The notes under the pieces are model-generated. The model had not been told where the DNA came from. It was given only the letters and a program-made list of their open reading frames with translations, and made no database searches. The translations under genes and the position numbers were made by a program. From Brachybacterium muris (GTDB taxonomy: Bacteria > Actinomycetota > Actinomycetes > Actinomycetales > Dermabacteraceae), in NCBI RefSeq assembly GCF_016907455.1, contig NZ_JAFBCB010000001.1, positions 2,728,001 through 2,792,000 of the forward strand: DNA of 64,000 nucleotides, read 5' to 3'. Of the stretch, positions 7,897 through 16,608 are shown in pieces (the first letter of the stretch is position 1; every line of letters starts with the position of its first letter).

Positions 7897-9156
7897 ATGC
7901 CGTCCCCCTCGACAGCTGGCCCGTCGACAGCAGGCCAGTCGATCATGCGCCGCGTGCTCACTCGCGCCGCCGCCATGCGCCTCATCATCGGATGGGCCGC
8001 CGTGGGCGCCCTCGCCCTGGCAGGCCCCCTGCTCGCACCTCCCGTTCCCGGCCCGCTGCTGATCGGTGCCCTCGCCGTGATCATCGCGGTGATCCTGCTG
8101 TGCGCCTTCGGCGTGGTGCACGAGGCCGAGGCCCTCGCTCACCGCCTGGGCGACCCCTACGGCACGCTGGTCCTCACCCTGTCGATCGTGACCATCGAGG
8201 TGGTGCTGATCGCCGCGGTGATGCTGGGACCGGGTGACCACACCACCATCGCGCGCGACTCCGTGATGGCGGTGTCCATGATCATCCTGAACCTCATCGC
8301 CGGGGTGTGCCTGCTGGTGGGCGGACTGCGCCACGGGGACCTGCGCGCCAACCGCACCGGTGCCCTGGCCTACACGACACTGCTGGTGGTGCTCTCGGCC
8401 ACCGCCTTCGCACTGCCCGCGATGATCGGGGCCGATGGGGCCTACACGCCCGCCCAGGCAGTGCCGGTGATCGCGATGACGCTGGGGCTGTACGGGTTCT
8501 TCCTGTGGCGGCAGATGGGCGCGCAGGCTGCGGACTTCCAGGAGGTCACGGGGCCTGCCGGTGAGGAGGCCGCCCACCGAGCAGCCACCGTCGGCAGCGA
8601 GTCGGAGTCCGGTACCGCGTCGGAGTCCGCTACTGCATCGGAGACCGACACCGTCCCCGACGTCGACCACTCCCCCTCGATCCGCGAGATCATCGCCGAG
8701 CACCGGCCCGAGGTCCTTGCCCGCACTGCGTTGCTGGTGGCCACCGTGCTGCCGATCGTGCTGCTCTCCCACGACATGGCCACCCTGCTCGACGACGGGC
8801 TGGGCCGCGTGGGGGCTCCGGTCGCGCTGGCCGGGGTGCTGATCGCGATGATCGTGTTCACGCCGGAGTCGATCACTGCGGTGCGCGCAGCCCTCGGCGG
8901 CGAGATGCAGCGGGTGGTGAACCTGTGCCACGGGGCGCTGGTCTCCACCGTGGGCCTCACGATCCCCACCGTGCTGGTGATCGGGCTGCTCACCGAGCAG
9001 CACGTGGTCTTCGCCGAGTCACCGGCGAACCTGTTGCTGCTGGGCACCACGCTGGCACTGACCGCCGTGACCGCCGCCTCCCCGCGCGTCACGGCGATGC
9101 ACGGCGCCGCTCACCTGATGCTGTTCGCGCTGTACGCACTGGCACTGTTCAGCTGA
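7897..9156 (+). CDS. chaA: ChaA-like cation/proton antiporter (CaCA superfamily)
   Basis: The 419-residue protein has about ten membrane helices in two halves. The acidic motifs typical of CaCA exchangers appear in each half: VVHEAEALAHRLGDPYGTL in the first, and VFTPESITAVRAALGGEMQRVVN in the second. A hydrophilic central loop near residues 228-262 is Ser/Glu/Thr-rich and probably cytoplasmic. ChaA-type proteins exchange Ca2+, Na+ or K+ for protons across the cytoplasmic membrane. The start at 7897 is an ATG; a second Met at residue 17 is also possible, and the extra N-terminus is polar. It converges with the acyl-CoA ligase gene. Confidence 0.82.
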   Translation: MPSPSTAGPSTAGQSIMRRVLTRAAAMRLIIGWAAVGALALAGPLLAPPVPGPLLIGALAVIIAVILLCAFGVVHEAEALAHRLGDPYGTLVLTLSIVTIEVVLIAAVMLGPGDHTTIARDSVMAVSMIILNLIAGVCLLVGGLRHGDLRANRTGALAYTTLLVVLSATAFALPAMIGADGAYTPAQAVPVIAMTLGLYGFFLWRQMGAQAADFQEVTGPAGEEAAHRAATVGSESESGTASESATASETDTVPDVDHSPSIREIIAEHRPEVLARTALLVATVLPIVLLSHDMATLLDDGLGRVGAPVALAGVLIAMIVFTPESITAVRAALGGEMQRVVNLCHGALVSTVGLTIPTVLVIGLLTEQHVVFAESPANLLLLGTTLALTAVTAASPRVTAMHGAAHLMLFALYALALFS

Positions 9157-9247
9157 GAGTGGTGCTCAACGGCGCGTGCGGCTCAGCGTCGCAAGCAGCT
9201 CAGCGTCGCGTGTTGCTCGGCAGGGAGTGCTTCCGTCGGCCGTCCGT

Positions 9248-10954
9248 TCAGTCCCTGTGCCGACGCCGGTCGATCTCCTCGAGCCGGGCGCGCACCTCGC
9301 GGCGCAGCACCTTGCCCATCTCGTTGCGGGGCAGTTCAGGGATCACGTGGAAGCGGCGCGGCACCTTGTAAGCCGTCAGCCGCTCCTTCAGGCGTCGACG
9401 CAGGGCCTCGACGTCCGGCAGCAGACCGTCGGGGGTGACCACCGCGGCCACGACCTCCTCGGTGCCGAGCTCGTCGACCATGCCCACCACGGCGATGTCC
9501 TCGATGCCCTCGTGGCCACGGATCGCCTCCTCCACCTCGGAGGGGTACACGTTGAAGCCGCCGGTGATCACCATCTCCTTGAGGCGGTCCACGATCTTCA
9601 GGAAGCCGTCCTCCCCCGCCACCGCGATGTCACCGGTGCGGAACCAGCCGTCGTGGAACGCCTCGTCGGTCTCCTCGGGGCGGTTGCGGTACCCGGAGAA
9701 CACCTGCGGTCCCTTGACCAGGATCTCGCCGGCCTCACCCAGCTCCACATCGCGGTCCAGGTCCTCAGGATCCGCCAGGCGCACACGGGTGTCCGGGAAG
9801 GGCACACCGATGGAGCCGGGGGTGCGGGTCTCGTCCACCGGGTTGCCGGCCACGATCGGGGAGCACTCGGTCAGGCCGTAGCCCTCGATCAGCAGCCCGC
9901 CGGTGGCCGCCTCCCAGGCCTCGACCAGTTCGGGGCGGAGGGACATGGCCCCGGCGATCCCGGTGCGGATGCCCTGCAGGGAGATGCCGCGCTCCTTCGC
10001 GCCGTCCACCAGCCGCTCGAACAGGGGCGGCACCGCGATCATGGTCGTGGGCGTGCGCCGACGGATCGCATCCAGGATCAACCCGGTCTCCGGCTTGGGG
10101 ATCAGGTGGAGCATCGCGCCGACGGTGAGGCCGGCGTTCATCGACAGGGAGCAGCCGAACACGTGGAACAGCGGCAGGCAGGCCATGAACACCTCCTCGC
10201 CGGGCCTCATCGGCGTCACCCAGGCGCGGGCCTGGGCGGCGGTGGCGTTCAGGTTCCGGTGGCTGAGCTGCACGCCCTTGGGAGTGCCGGTGGTGCCGGA
10301 GGTATACAGCAGCAGCGCGACGTCATCGGCCGACGGGCGCGCCTCCCGCGGGGCGCGGGCATCGCTGCGCAGCAGCTCGCCGAAGGGGATGGTGCCGGCG
10401 GGGGCGGGCTTGGTGAGCTGGTCACGGGAAGCACGGGCCTTCTTCAGCGGCAGGCTCAGCAGCATCCGCTTGCCCAGCGGCATCTGCTCGATGAGGTTCA
10501 CGGCGACCAGGGCTCGGGGGCGCACCTCCGCGGGCAGCGACTGCACGGTGCCGCAGGCGGCGTCCCACACGATCGCCACCTCGGCGCGGTGGTCGGCGAA
10601 CATCGGCTCCAGTTCCGGGGCCGGGTACAGCGGGTTGTGCTCCACCACGGTGCCGCCGCAGGCCAGCACCGCGTAGAAGGCGATCACGTGCTGCGGGCAG
10701 GTGGGCATCAGCAGTGCCACCGTGGTGCCGGGACCCACGCCGAGGGTGTGCAGGGCGCCGGCCACCGTCTCCACCTGCGAGGCGAGCTCGCGGTAGCTGG
10801 TGCGCCGGCCGAAGAAGTCCAGGGCGGGCTTGTCGGCCCAGGTGCGGGTGGCCACGTCGAGCTCGTCCACCAGGGAACCGGTCGGGTAGTCCAGGCCGTG
10901 GCGGGTGACGCCGTCGTGGTAGGCGGCGCTCCAGCGCTCCTCGAGCATGGTCAT
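9248..10954 (-). CDS. Long-chain fatty-acid--CoA ligase (AMP-forming)
   Basis: This 568-residue protein is a complete ANL-superfamily adenylating enzyme. It has the P-loop YTSGTTGTPKG near residue 215, the GYGLTECSP motif near 345, the hinge-region motif WFRTGD and the C-terminal catalytic Lys in NEMGKVLRRE. It would activate a fatty or aromatic acid to its CoA thioester through an acyl-adenylate; the chain length preferred cannot be read from sequence. The start ATG at 10954 follows GAGGAG by five bases. The gene stands alone between convergent chaA and a divergent dienelactone hydrolase gene, with a tandem repeat in its upstream region. Confidence 0.9.
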   Translation of the reverse strand: MTMLEERWSAAYHDGVTRHGLDYPTGSLVDELDVATRTWADKPALDFFGRRTSYRELASQVETVAGALHTLGVGPGTTVALLMPTCPQHVIAFYAVLACGGTVVEHNPLYPAPELEPMFADHRAEVAIVWDAACGTVQSLPAEVRPRALVAVNLIEQMPLGKRMLLSLPLKKARASRDQLTKPAPAGTIPFGELLRSDARAPREARPSADDVALLLYTSGTTGTPKGVQLSHRNLNATAAQARAWVTPMRPGEEVFMACLPLFHVFGCSLSMNAGLTVGAMLHLIPKPETGLILDAIRRRTPTTMIAVPPLFERLVDGAKERGISLQGIRTGIAGAMSLRPELVEAWEAATGGLLIEGYGLTECSPIVAGNPVDETRTPGSIGVPFPDTRVRLADPEDLDRDVELGEAGEILVKGPQVFSGYRNRPEETDEAFHDGWFRTGDIAVAGEDGFLKIVDRLKEMVITGGFNVYPSEVEEAIRGHEGIEDIAVVGMVDELGTEEVVAAVVTPDGLLPDVEALRRRLKERLTAYKVPRRFHVIPELPRNEMGKVLRREVRARLEEIDRRRHRD

Positions 10955-10968
10955 GATGGCTCCTCGGG

Positions 10969-11016
10969 GACGTGACAGGCGAGTGACGTGACAGGCGGGT
11001 GACGTGACAGGTGGGT
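10969..11016. repeat. Three 16-bp tandem repeats upstream of the acyl-CoA ligase
   Basis: Units GACGTGACAGGCGAGT, GACGTGACAGGCGGGT and GACGTGACAGGTGGGT follow each other without gaps. They begin 15 bp upstream of the ligase start codon and so would lie in its leader or promoter. A repeated regulator site or a slippage-prone tract are both possible. Confidence 0.85.
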
Positions 11017-11103
11017 GAGGCGACGGACGGGGTCGGGAATGGTGCGGGGGTCGGCCTAGGTAAGGGTAAGCCCCGCCCCTGACCCTCGCGGTACAGTCGC
11101 GAC

Positions 11104-11859
11104 GTGACTGCGACGATGCTTCCGATCCCCACCGACGATGGCGACATCCCGGGCCTGCTGTGGCTCCCGCCCGGCCCAGGCGGCACCGACCGATCGGTCC
11201 CCGGTCTGGTGGTGCTGCAGGAGATCTTCGGGCTGACCGAGTACATCGAGCAGCGCTGCGCACAGCTGGCCGAGCTCGGCTACGCGGTGCTGGCCCCGCA
11301 GCTGTTCGCCCGACTGGACCCGCCGGTGGTGGGCCTGCCCGACGGCGAGGACTTCGAGTCCTGGCTGGGTGAGGGTGTGGCGCTGACCCAGGCCTTGCCG
11401 TGGGAGCGCGCCGAGGCCGACGCGGTGGCGGCGCTGAACGCCCTGCGCGCGCACGTGGCGGTCGATGCCGGGCGCGTTGGGATCATGGGCTTCTGCTACG
11501 GCGGCGGCCTGGCGTTCTCTGCCACGGCGACCGCGAGCGAGCAGGGCAAGGCCCCTGCTGTGCTGGTCAGCTACTACGGCTCCGCACTGCCCACGCTGCT
11601 GGAGAGGGCGGGCTCGGTGACCGTGCCCAGCCTGCACGTGTTCGGCACGGATGATGCCTTCATCCCGATGGAGCAGGTGGGGCAGATCCGCGAGGCCGTC
11701 ACCGCCGGCGGCACCCGGCAGCAGGTGCGGTTCGAGCTGCACGAGGGCGCTGGTCACGCTTTCGACAACCCTCACCCCGCCCTTCATCACGCCGAGGCGG
11801 CGCAGCGGGCCTGGATGCAGACAAGGCAGTTCCTCGGTGAGGAACTGCCTGTCGGCTGA
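11104..11859 (+). CDS. Dienelactone hydrolase-family protein
   Basis: The 251-residue alpha/beta hydrolase carries the triad of dienelactone hydrolases: Cys in GFCYGGG (near residue 129), Asp in HVFGTDDAFIP (near 183) and His in GAGHAF (near 219). The Glu of the LQEIFG motif near residue 38, which positions the nucleophile in the family, is present. Relatives open lactones in aromatic degradation, but many act on unknown esters. The start is GTG 11104. The last codons hold a perfect inverted repeat (11824-11850) that may double as the terminator. Confidence 0.85.
   Translation: MTATMLPIPTDDGDIPGLLWLPPGPGGTDRSVPGLVVLQEIFGLTEYIEQRCAQLAELGYAVLAPQLFARLDPPVVGLPDGEDFESWLGEGVALTQALPWERAEADAVAALNALRAHVAVDAGRVGIMGFCYGGGLAFSATATASEQGKAPAVLVSYYGSALPTLLERAGSVTVPSLHVFGTDDAFIPMEQVGQIREAVTAGGTRQQVRFELHEGAGHAFDNPHPALHHAEAAQRAWMQTRQFLGEELPVG
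11824..11850. terminator. Perfect 12-bp hairpin inside the 3' end of the hydrolase gene
   Basis: AGGCAGTTCCTC pairs perfectly with GAGGAACTGCCT across a 3-base GGT loop, nine bases before the stop codon at 11859. The convergent stress-protein gene stops at 11872. With only 12 bp between the two stop codons, a bidirectional terminator inside coding sequence is plausible. Confidence 0.6.
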
Positions 11860-11871
11860 GGGCTGAAGGGA

Positions 11872-12423
11872 TCAGCGGCCCTTGTTGAGGATCTCCAGTG
11901 CGGCCTGTGCGCGGTCGAAGGGGACCTCCACGGTGTAGGAGCTGGCCTTCATCGTGGACTGGGAGTAGAAGTTGCGGTTCTGCCCCTGGGCGGCGAAGGC
12001 GATGAGGCCGAAGATCGCGCCCCAGATCGCGCCGAACACCACGGCGCCGAGCACGGTGCTCAGGAAGCCGATCGGCACGAAGATCGCGATCAGCAGACCG
12101 ATCAGCAGACCGAACCAGGCACCGGAGCCAGCACCGAACAGGGCGGCCTTGCCGTAGTTCATGCGGCCGCGCACGATCTCCACGCTCTTGAGGTCATGAC
12201 CCACGATGCGGGTTGAGCCCACCTCGAAACCGGAGTCGGACAGCAGGTCCACCGCGGCCTGCGCCTGGGTGTAGTCCGAGAAGTCGGCGACCTTGGTCAT
12301 CGACGGGGCAGCAGTGAAGGCGGCGCCGCCGGGGGTGGCATGGGTGTTCTGGGCGTCCTGCACGGGCTCGCGGTCCAGGGGCTGGGCGCCGTCCTGCGGG
12401 GTCTGGTTCTGCATCTGGGTCAT
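11872..12423 (-). CDS. General stress protein-like membrane protein
   Basis: This 183-residue protein starts with a polar Gln/Thr/Pro-rich segment of about 50 residues. A general stress protein 17M (YflT)-like domain follows: VADFSDYTQAQAAVDLL, then GFEVGSTRIVGHDLKSVE. Two hydrophobic helices lie at about residues 100-145 (GAWFGLLIGLLIAIFVPIGF and VVFGAIWGAIFGLIAF). The C-terminus returns to a soluble strand-rich part. Proteins of this type are envelope-stress associated, but no activity is known. It is transcribed divergently from the MarR gene across a shared operator region, which suggests MarR control. The start is ATG 12423, preceded by GGAGAG. Confidence 0.75.
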   Translation of the reverse strand: MTQMQNQTPQDGAQPLDREPVQDAQNTHATPGGAAFTAAPSMTKVADFSDYTQAQAAVDLLSDSGFEVGSTRIVGHDLKSVEIVRGRMNYGKAALFGAGSGAWFGLLIGLLIAIFVPIGFLSTVLGAVVFGAIWGAIFGLIAFAAQGQNRNFYSQSTMKASSYTVEVPFDRAQAALEILNKGR

Positions 12424-12449
12424 GATCTCTCCTCCGTGTCGCGGTGATA

Positions 12450-12498
12450 GTTTGATTGTATAAACCAACTTGGCGGACCGTCAAGTTGAGAACTCAAC
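12450..12498. promoter_or_regulatory. Palindromic operator region between the stress-protein and marR genes
   Basis: Three adjoining symmetric elements lie between the divergent genes: GTTTGATTGTATAAAC (12450-12465), CAACTTG with CAAGTTG nine bases apart (12466-12488) and GTTGAGAACTCAAC (12485-12498). They stand out as an AT-rich island. This fits binding by the adjacent MarR dimer, giving autoregulation and control of the divergent gene. Confidence 0.55.
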
Positions 12499-12514
12499 GA
12501 CCGAAAGGAGCGGC

Positions 12515-13084
12515 GTGGAACAGTCATACGGGCACGGTGCCGGAGAGAGGACAGCAGACCCTGAGGACGAGGCCCCGAGGCTGAGAAGTCAGCAGGCCGG
12601 GGAGACGGGAGGGGCCCACGGGCACGACGGCCGGGCCGTAGTGGCACGCGAACTGCGGCGCACCGTGGCGGAGATCCAGCGGTGGACCCAGCGCTGGCTC
12701 CACCGACGCACCGGCACCAGCCTCTCCCCCAACGAGACCCACCTGCTCAGCCACCTCCAGAAGGCCGGGCCCCAGCGTATGAGCGCGCTCGCCGCGTGGC
12801 AGAACGTCGACAAGTCCACCATGACCATGCAGGTCAAGACGCTGCTGAAGCGCGGCTTCGTGCAGCGCAGCCCCGACCCGGAGGACCGGCGAGCCGTCAT
12901 CGTCGAACTGACCGAGGCAGGCCGCGAGGTGCTGGCCGCCTACGCAGACCGCGCATCGGAGATCCTGGCCGACTCCCTGGAGGGCTGGAGCGATGAGGAC
13001 CTCAGCAGGTTCAGCCGGGACCTGGCCCGCTTCGCCGGCGATCTCGAGAGCGCGCTCGAGCAGACCATCGAGCACCGGGGCTGA
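12515..13084 (+). CDS. MarR-family transcriptional regulator
   Basis: The protein has 189 residues from GTG 12515, which is set by the ribosome site GAAAGGAG five bases upstream; an earlier in-frame start at 12470 would overlap the operator. A hydrophilic N-terminal extension of about 40 residues precedes the MarR domain. The helix-turn-helix is seen in MSALAAWQNVDKSTMTMQVKTL, and the wing signature in SPDPEDRRAVIVELTEAG. The C-terminal dimer helix follows. MarR proteins typically sense small phenolic or oxidising ligands. The divergent stress protein and shared palindromes make that gene the likely target. Confidence 0.87.
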   Translation: MEQSYGHGAGERTADPEDEAPRLRSQQAGETGGAHGHDGRAVVARELRRTVAEIQRWTQRWLHRRTGTSLSPNETHLLSHLQKAGPQRMSALAAWQNVDKSTMTMQVKTLLKRGFVQRSPDPEDRRAVIVELTEAGREVLAAYADRASEILADSLEGWSDEDLSRFSRDLARFAGDLESALEQTIEHRG

Positions 13085-13227
13085 GGGGAGGCGCCGGTGG
13101 GCACCCGGGCCCGCTGGGGGCACCGATCTCCGTGCAGTCCTGGGGTGGCGTGCAGGAGACGAGGACCAGCGGGGCGAGCATCAGCACGGCCGGCAGGAAA
13201 CGGGTCCCCGCACGGCCGCGCATCGCA

Positions 13228-14133
13228 TCAGCCCTTCACGGAGCCGGACATCAGCCCGGCGATGAAGTACTTCGAGAGGATCACGTACACCAGCAGCGTG
13301 GGGAGCGAGGCCAGCAGCGCGCCGGCCATCGAGACGCCGTAGTTGGTCAGCAGGGCGCCGTTGGCGATGTTGTTCAGCACCAGGGTGACCGGACCGTTGT
13401 TCGGGGTGGAGAAGAACACCGCGAACAGGAAGTCGTTCCAGGCGCTGGTGAACTGCCAGATCAGCACCACCACGAACCCGGGGATCGCCACCGGCAGCGC
13501 CACCGACCAGAAGGTGCGCAGCATCCCGGCGCCGTCCACCTTCGCGGCCTCCATCAGCTCATGGGGGACGGTCTCGAAGTAGTTGCGGAAGATCAGGGTG
13601 GTGATCGGGATGCCGAACACCACGTGCAGCAGGATCAGCGAGGGCACCCCGTTGGGGATCTGGAGGGCCAGCACCAGCTCCAGCAGCGGGATCATCACCG
13701 CCTGGTACGGCAGGAACATGCCGAACAGGATCAGGGTGAACACGATGTCGGCCCCGGGGAACCGCCAGCGGGAGAGCACGAAGCCGTTCAGGCAGCCCAG
13801 CACCGCGGAGATGATCGTGGAGGGCACCACCATCGAGACGGTGCGACCGATGGCGGGAGCGAGCTGCTCCCAGGCACTGGCCCAGTTCTCCATCGTCCAG
13901 GTGGTGGGCAGCAGCCAGGCGCGGGCCGGGGACGCATCGCCCACGCCCTTGAAGCTGGTCACGAACAGCACGTAGACGGGGATGAACACGAACACCACGC
14001 CGGCCAGCAGCAGCGCGTAGCGCAGGGTGCGGGCAAGGGCGCGCTTGCCCGGGTCCGGGGCGTTGCGCTTGCGGGGCGGGGTGGACGCGGCCTGAGGATT
14101 GCCGAGGCCCGCGGCGGGGGTTGCGGTGGTCAT
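13228..14133 (-). CDS. Sugar ABC transporter permease, MalG type
   Basis: This 301-residue permease has six membrane helices. The EAA loop reads ELMEAAKVDGAGMLRTFWSVALP, which contacts the ATPase. The N-terminus has a 30-residue polar extension. It overlaps the upstream permease gene by ATGA (14130-14133), so the two are translationally coupled. In MalFG-type importers this subunit pairs with the other permease and with a multifunctional ATPase such as MsmK. No ATPase gene lies in this cluster, so a shared ATPase encoded elsewhere is likely. Confidence 0.93.
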   Translation of the reverse strand: MTTATPAAGLGNPQAASTPPRKRNAPDPGKRALARTLRYALLLAGVVFVFIPVYVLFVTSFKGVGDASPARAWLLPTTWTMENWASAWEQLAPAIGRTVSMVVPSTIISAVLGCLNGFVLSRWRFPGADIVFTLILFGMFLPYQAVMIPLLELVLALQIPNGVPSLILLHVVFGIPITTLIFRNYFETVPHELMEAAKVDGAGMLRTFWSVALPVAIPGFVVVLIWQFTSAWNDFLFAVFFSTPNNGPVTLVLNNIANGALLTNYGVSMAGALLASLPTLLVYVILSKYFIAGLMSGSVKG

Positions 14134-15032
14134 CGGCGGCGCTCCCGGCTCTGGTGGATGAGGTAGGGCACGATCAGCACGGCGATGACCAGCAGCAGGA
14201 TGGTGCCCACGGCGGCGGCGTTGGCGTAGTCGTAGCTGGACTTGAACACGAACATGTCCACGGCCGGCACCTTGGTCTGGTAGTTCGCCGGCTTCGAGAT
14301 CGACATGATCAGGTCGAAGGACTTCAGCGACATGTGCGCGATGATCACCAGGGCGCTCATCAGCACCGGGGTGAGCTGCGGGAAGATCACGTGGCGGTAC
14401 ATCTGCATCTCGGTGGCGCCGTCCACCCGGGCGGCCTCGCGCAGCTCGTCGGGCACCCCGCGGAAGCCGGCCAGGAACAGCGCCATCACGTAGCCGGACA
14501 GCTGCCACACCGCCGGCAGGGCGATCGCCAGGATGCCGAAGGTGATGTTGTTCCACCAGGGGTTCTGCAGGAAGTCCAGCCCTACCATCTGGAACAGGCG
14601 GTTCAGGCCCGAGGCGTTCTCGCCCTGGTTGGAGTTCAGCAGCCAGCGCCACACCACACCGGAGGCCACGAAGGAGATCGCCATCGGGAAGAGGTAGACG
14701 GTCTGGAAGAAGCGGCCACCGGCCAGGGGGCGCTCCAGCAGCCAGGCCCACACGAAGCCGATCGCCATCGCGCCCACCAGGAACGCCGCGGTGAACAGCA
14801 GCAGGTTCGTCATGGAGTGGCGGAACGCCTGGGTGGAGAACAGGTCGATGTAGTTCTGCAGGAACACGAACGCGACCGGCTGGCGGCCGTTGGCCTGCGC
14901 AGCGGTGTGGTTGTCGGTGGAGGCCATCCACAGGTTCTGCGCGATCAGCAGATACACGAAGACGCCGACGAGGATCAGCGACGGCGAGATGAGCAGGAGC
15001 GGTGGGCCGTATCGGCGCAGGCTCGCGGGCAT
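14130..15032 (-). CDS. Sugar ABC transporter permease, MalF type
   Basis: The 300-residue protein has six membrane helices and the EAA loop ELREAARVDGATEMQMYRHVIFPQL (split by a Gly-Ala turn as usual). The start ATG 15032 follows AGAGGTGCCC. A strong hairpin (15068-15104) separates it from the upstream binding-protein gene, a common way to keep binding protein in excess over permease. It forms the membrane channel with the MalG-type subunit encoded downstream. Confidence 0.93.
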   Translation of the reverse strand: MPASLRRYGPPLLLISPSLILVGVFVYLLIAQNLWMASTDNHTAAQANGRQPVAFVFLQNYIDLFSTQAFRHSMTNLLLFTAAFLVGAMAIGFVWAWLLERPLAGGRFFQTVYLFPMAISFVASGVVWRWLLNSNQGENASGLNRLFQMVGLDFLQNPWWNNITFGILAIALPAVWQLSGYVMALFLAGFRGVPDELREAARVDGATEMQMYRHVIFPQLTPVLMSALVIIAHMSLKSFDLIMSISKPANYQTKVPAVDMFVFKSSYDYANAAAVGTILLLVIAVLIVPYLIHQSRERRR

Positions 15033-15067
15033 GGGCACCTCTTGCGAGTTCGGCGGGGCGGTGGGTC

Positions 15068-15104
15068 GACGGGGGCACCCGGCGTGGTGCCGGATGCCCC
15101 CGTC
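15068..15104 (-). terminator. Intercistronic hairpin between binding protein and permease genes
   Basis: GACGGGGGCACCCGGC pairs with GCCGGATGCCCCCGTC with one mismatch. It begins eight bases after the binding-protein stop. Inside an operon, such a stem usually acts as a partial terminator or 3'-end stabiliser, raising the ratio of binding protein to permease. Confidence 0.7.
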
Positions 15105-15111
15105 GCCCGGA

Positions 15112-16404
15112 TCAGCCCTGGTTGGCGTCGGCGGCGGCCTTGAGGGCTTCCTGGTAGCCCGCGAGGTCGGTGGCGCCGGTGGTGAACTGGCTGGTGGCAT
15201 CCGCGATCGCGTTCAGCCAGGCCACAGAGGTGGCGGCGCCGTGCGCGATCGAGGAGCAGATGGCGTCCTCCGCGAAGGAGGTGACGGCGGTCTGCGCGTA
15301 CTCGCTGAACTCCGCGGTGTCCACGTCGGTACGGGCCGGGATGGAGCCCTTGGCGAGGTTGAAGGCGAGCTGACCGTCGGTGGAGGCGATGGTCTCCAGC
15401 CAAGCCTTCGCGCCGTCGGGGTGCGGTGCACCCTCGGGCAGGGTGAAGGAGTCGGCCAGGAACCCGAAGATCTTCTCCTTGCCGGGCAGCTCGAAGGCCA
15501 CGAAGTCGTCGCCCAGGGCCTGCTCGGCCTGCTCGAAGGCGGCCACGGCCCAGTCGCCCATGACGTTGTAGGCGGCGGTGCCGTCGATGATCTGCTGGGT
15601 GGCGTCCGGCCAGTCCAGTCCGTCACGGTCGGTGTTGGTGTAGCTCATCATCTGCTCGAACTTCTGCAGACCGGCGGTGACCTCCGGGGTGTCCCAGCCG
15701 GTGGAGCCGTCGAACAGGCCGTTGTAGACCTCGGCACCCAGCTCGGCCATCAGCACGGCCTCCAGCAGGTTCACCTGGGTCCAGGTGGTGCCCACTGACA
15801 GTGCGGTCACGCCGGCGCTCTTGAGGGTCTCCAGCTGCTCGAGGAACTCGTCCAGCGAGGCGGGCGGGGTGGCGGTGTCGATGCCGGCGTCGGTCAGGGC
15901 CTTGGTGGAGCCCCACACCACGTTGGAGCGGTGGATGTTCGAGGGGATCGAGTAGATCGCGTCGTCCACGGTGAGGCGCTCCACGAGGGAGTCGGGGAAC
16001 GCGTCACGCAGGCCGAACTCGTCGAACAGGTTCGCCACGTCGGTGATCTGACCGGCGTCGATGTAGTCGTTGAGCTCGGCACCGGCGTGGGCCTGGAAGG
16101 TGTCCGGCGGATCGCCGGCCTGCAGGCGGGACTGCAGCATGTCCTTGGCGGCGGAACCGGCGCCGCCGGCCACCGCGCCGTTGACGAACTCGACATCGGG
16201 GTGCTGCTCCTTGAACACCTCGACCAGGGCGTCGAGCCCGGCCTTCTCCGAGCCCTGCGCCCACCAGGTGAAGACCTCGACGGAGCCGCCGCCACCTCCA
16301 CCGCTGCCGCCGGAGCCGCCGTTGTCATCGCCGCCACAGGCGGCCAGGGTCCCGGCGGCCGCGACCGCACCGGGGAGAGCGAGAACATACCTGCGCTTGA
16401 TCAA
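15112..16404 (-). CDS. Carbohydrate ABC transporter substrate-binding lipoprotein
   Basis: The 430-residue protein starts at TTG 16404, chosen because AAGGAG lies nine bases upstream and the next residues form a signal peptide (MIKRRYVLALPGAVAAA). The lipobox TLAAC puts the lipidated Cys near residue 22. A Gly/Asp/Ser linker follows, then a type 1 extracellular sugar-binding fold (SVEVFTWWAQGSEKAGLDAL and RSNVVWGSTKALTDAGID). It would deliver an oligosaccharide or sugar to the two permeases encoded downstream. The Gfo/Idh/MocA dehydrogenase gene upstream suggests the sugar is oxidised after uptake. Confidence 0.92.
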   Translation of the reverse strand: MIKRRYVLALPGAVAAAGTLAACGGDDNGGSGGSGGGGGGSVEVFTWWAQGSEKAGLDALVEVFKEQHPDVEFVNGAVAGGAGSAAKDMLQSRLQAGDPPDTFQAHAGAELNDYIDAGQITDVANLFDEFGLRDAFPDSLVERLTVDDAIYSIPSNIHRSNVVWGSTKALTDAGIDTATPPASLDEFLEQLETLKSAGVTALSVGTTWTQVNLLEAVLMAELGAEVYNGLFDGSTGWDTPEVTAGLQKFEQMMSYTNTDRDGLDWPDATQQIIDGTAAYNVMGDWAVAAFEQAEQALGDDFVAFELPGKEKIFGFLADSFTLPEGAPHPDGAKAWLETIASTDGQLAFNLAKGSIPARTDVDTAEFSEYAQTAVTSFAEDAICSSIAHGAATSVAWLNAIADATSQFTTGATDLAGYQEALKAAADANQG

Positions 16405-16608
16405 CTGAACGTTCTCCTTCGAACCGCCGCGGCCTCGGTGCACGCGGACTTCCGTCGTTGTCCCGCACATCGTCCCACCGTTGGGCACTCCGAACTGCGC
16501 TATTGCGCGATTGTGATCGAATCGTTCCCGAATCCAAGCGAATCCACCATCACGCCGGGTTGATGGCGAGACTGATGGGTGGGCCGATGGTGGGCCGCGC
16601 AGCGCGCC

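Noticed and set aside
16405-16608. A LacI- or ROK-type operator upstream of the binding-protein gene (GAATCGTTC region)
   Set aside because: The symmetry is short and several equally weak alternatives overlap, so no single site could be chosen.
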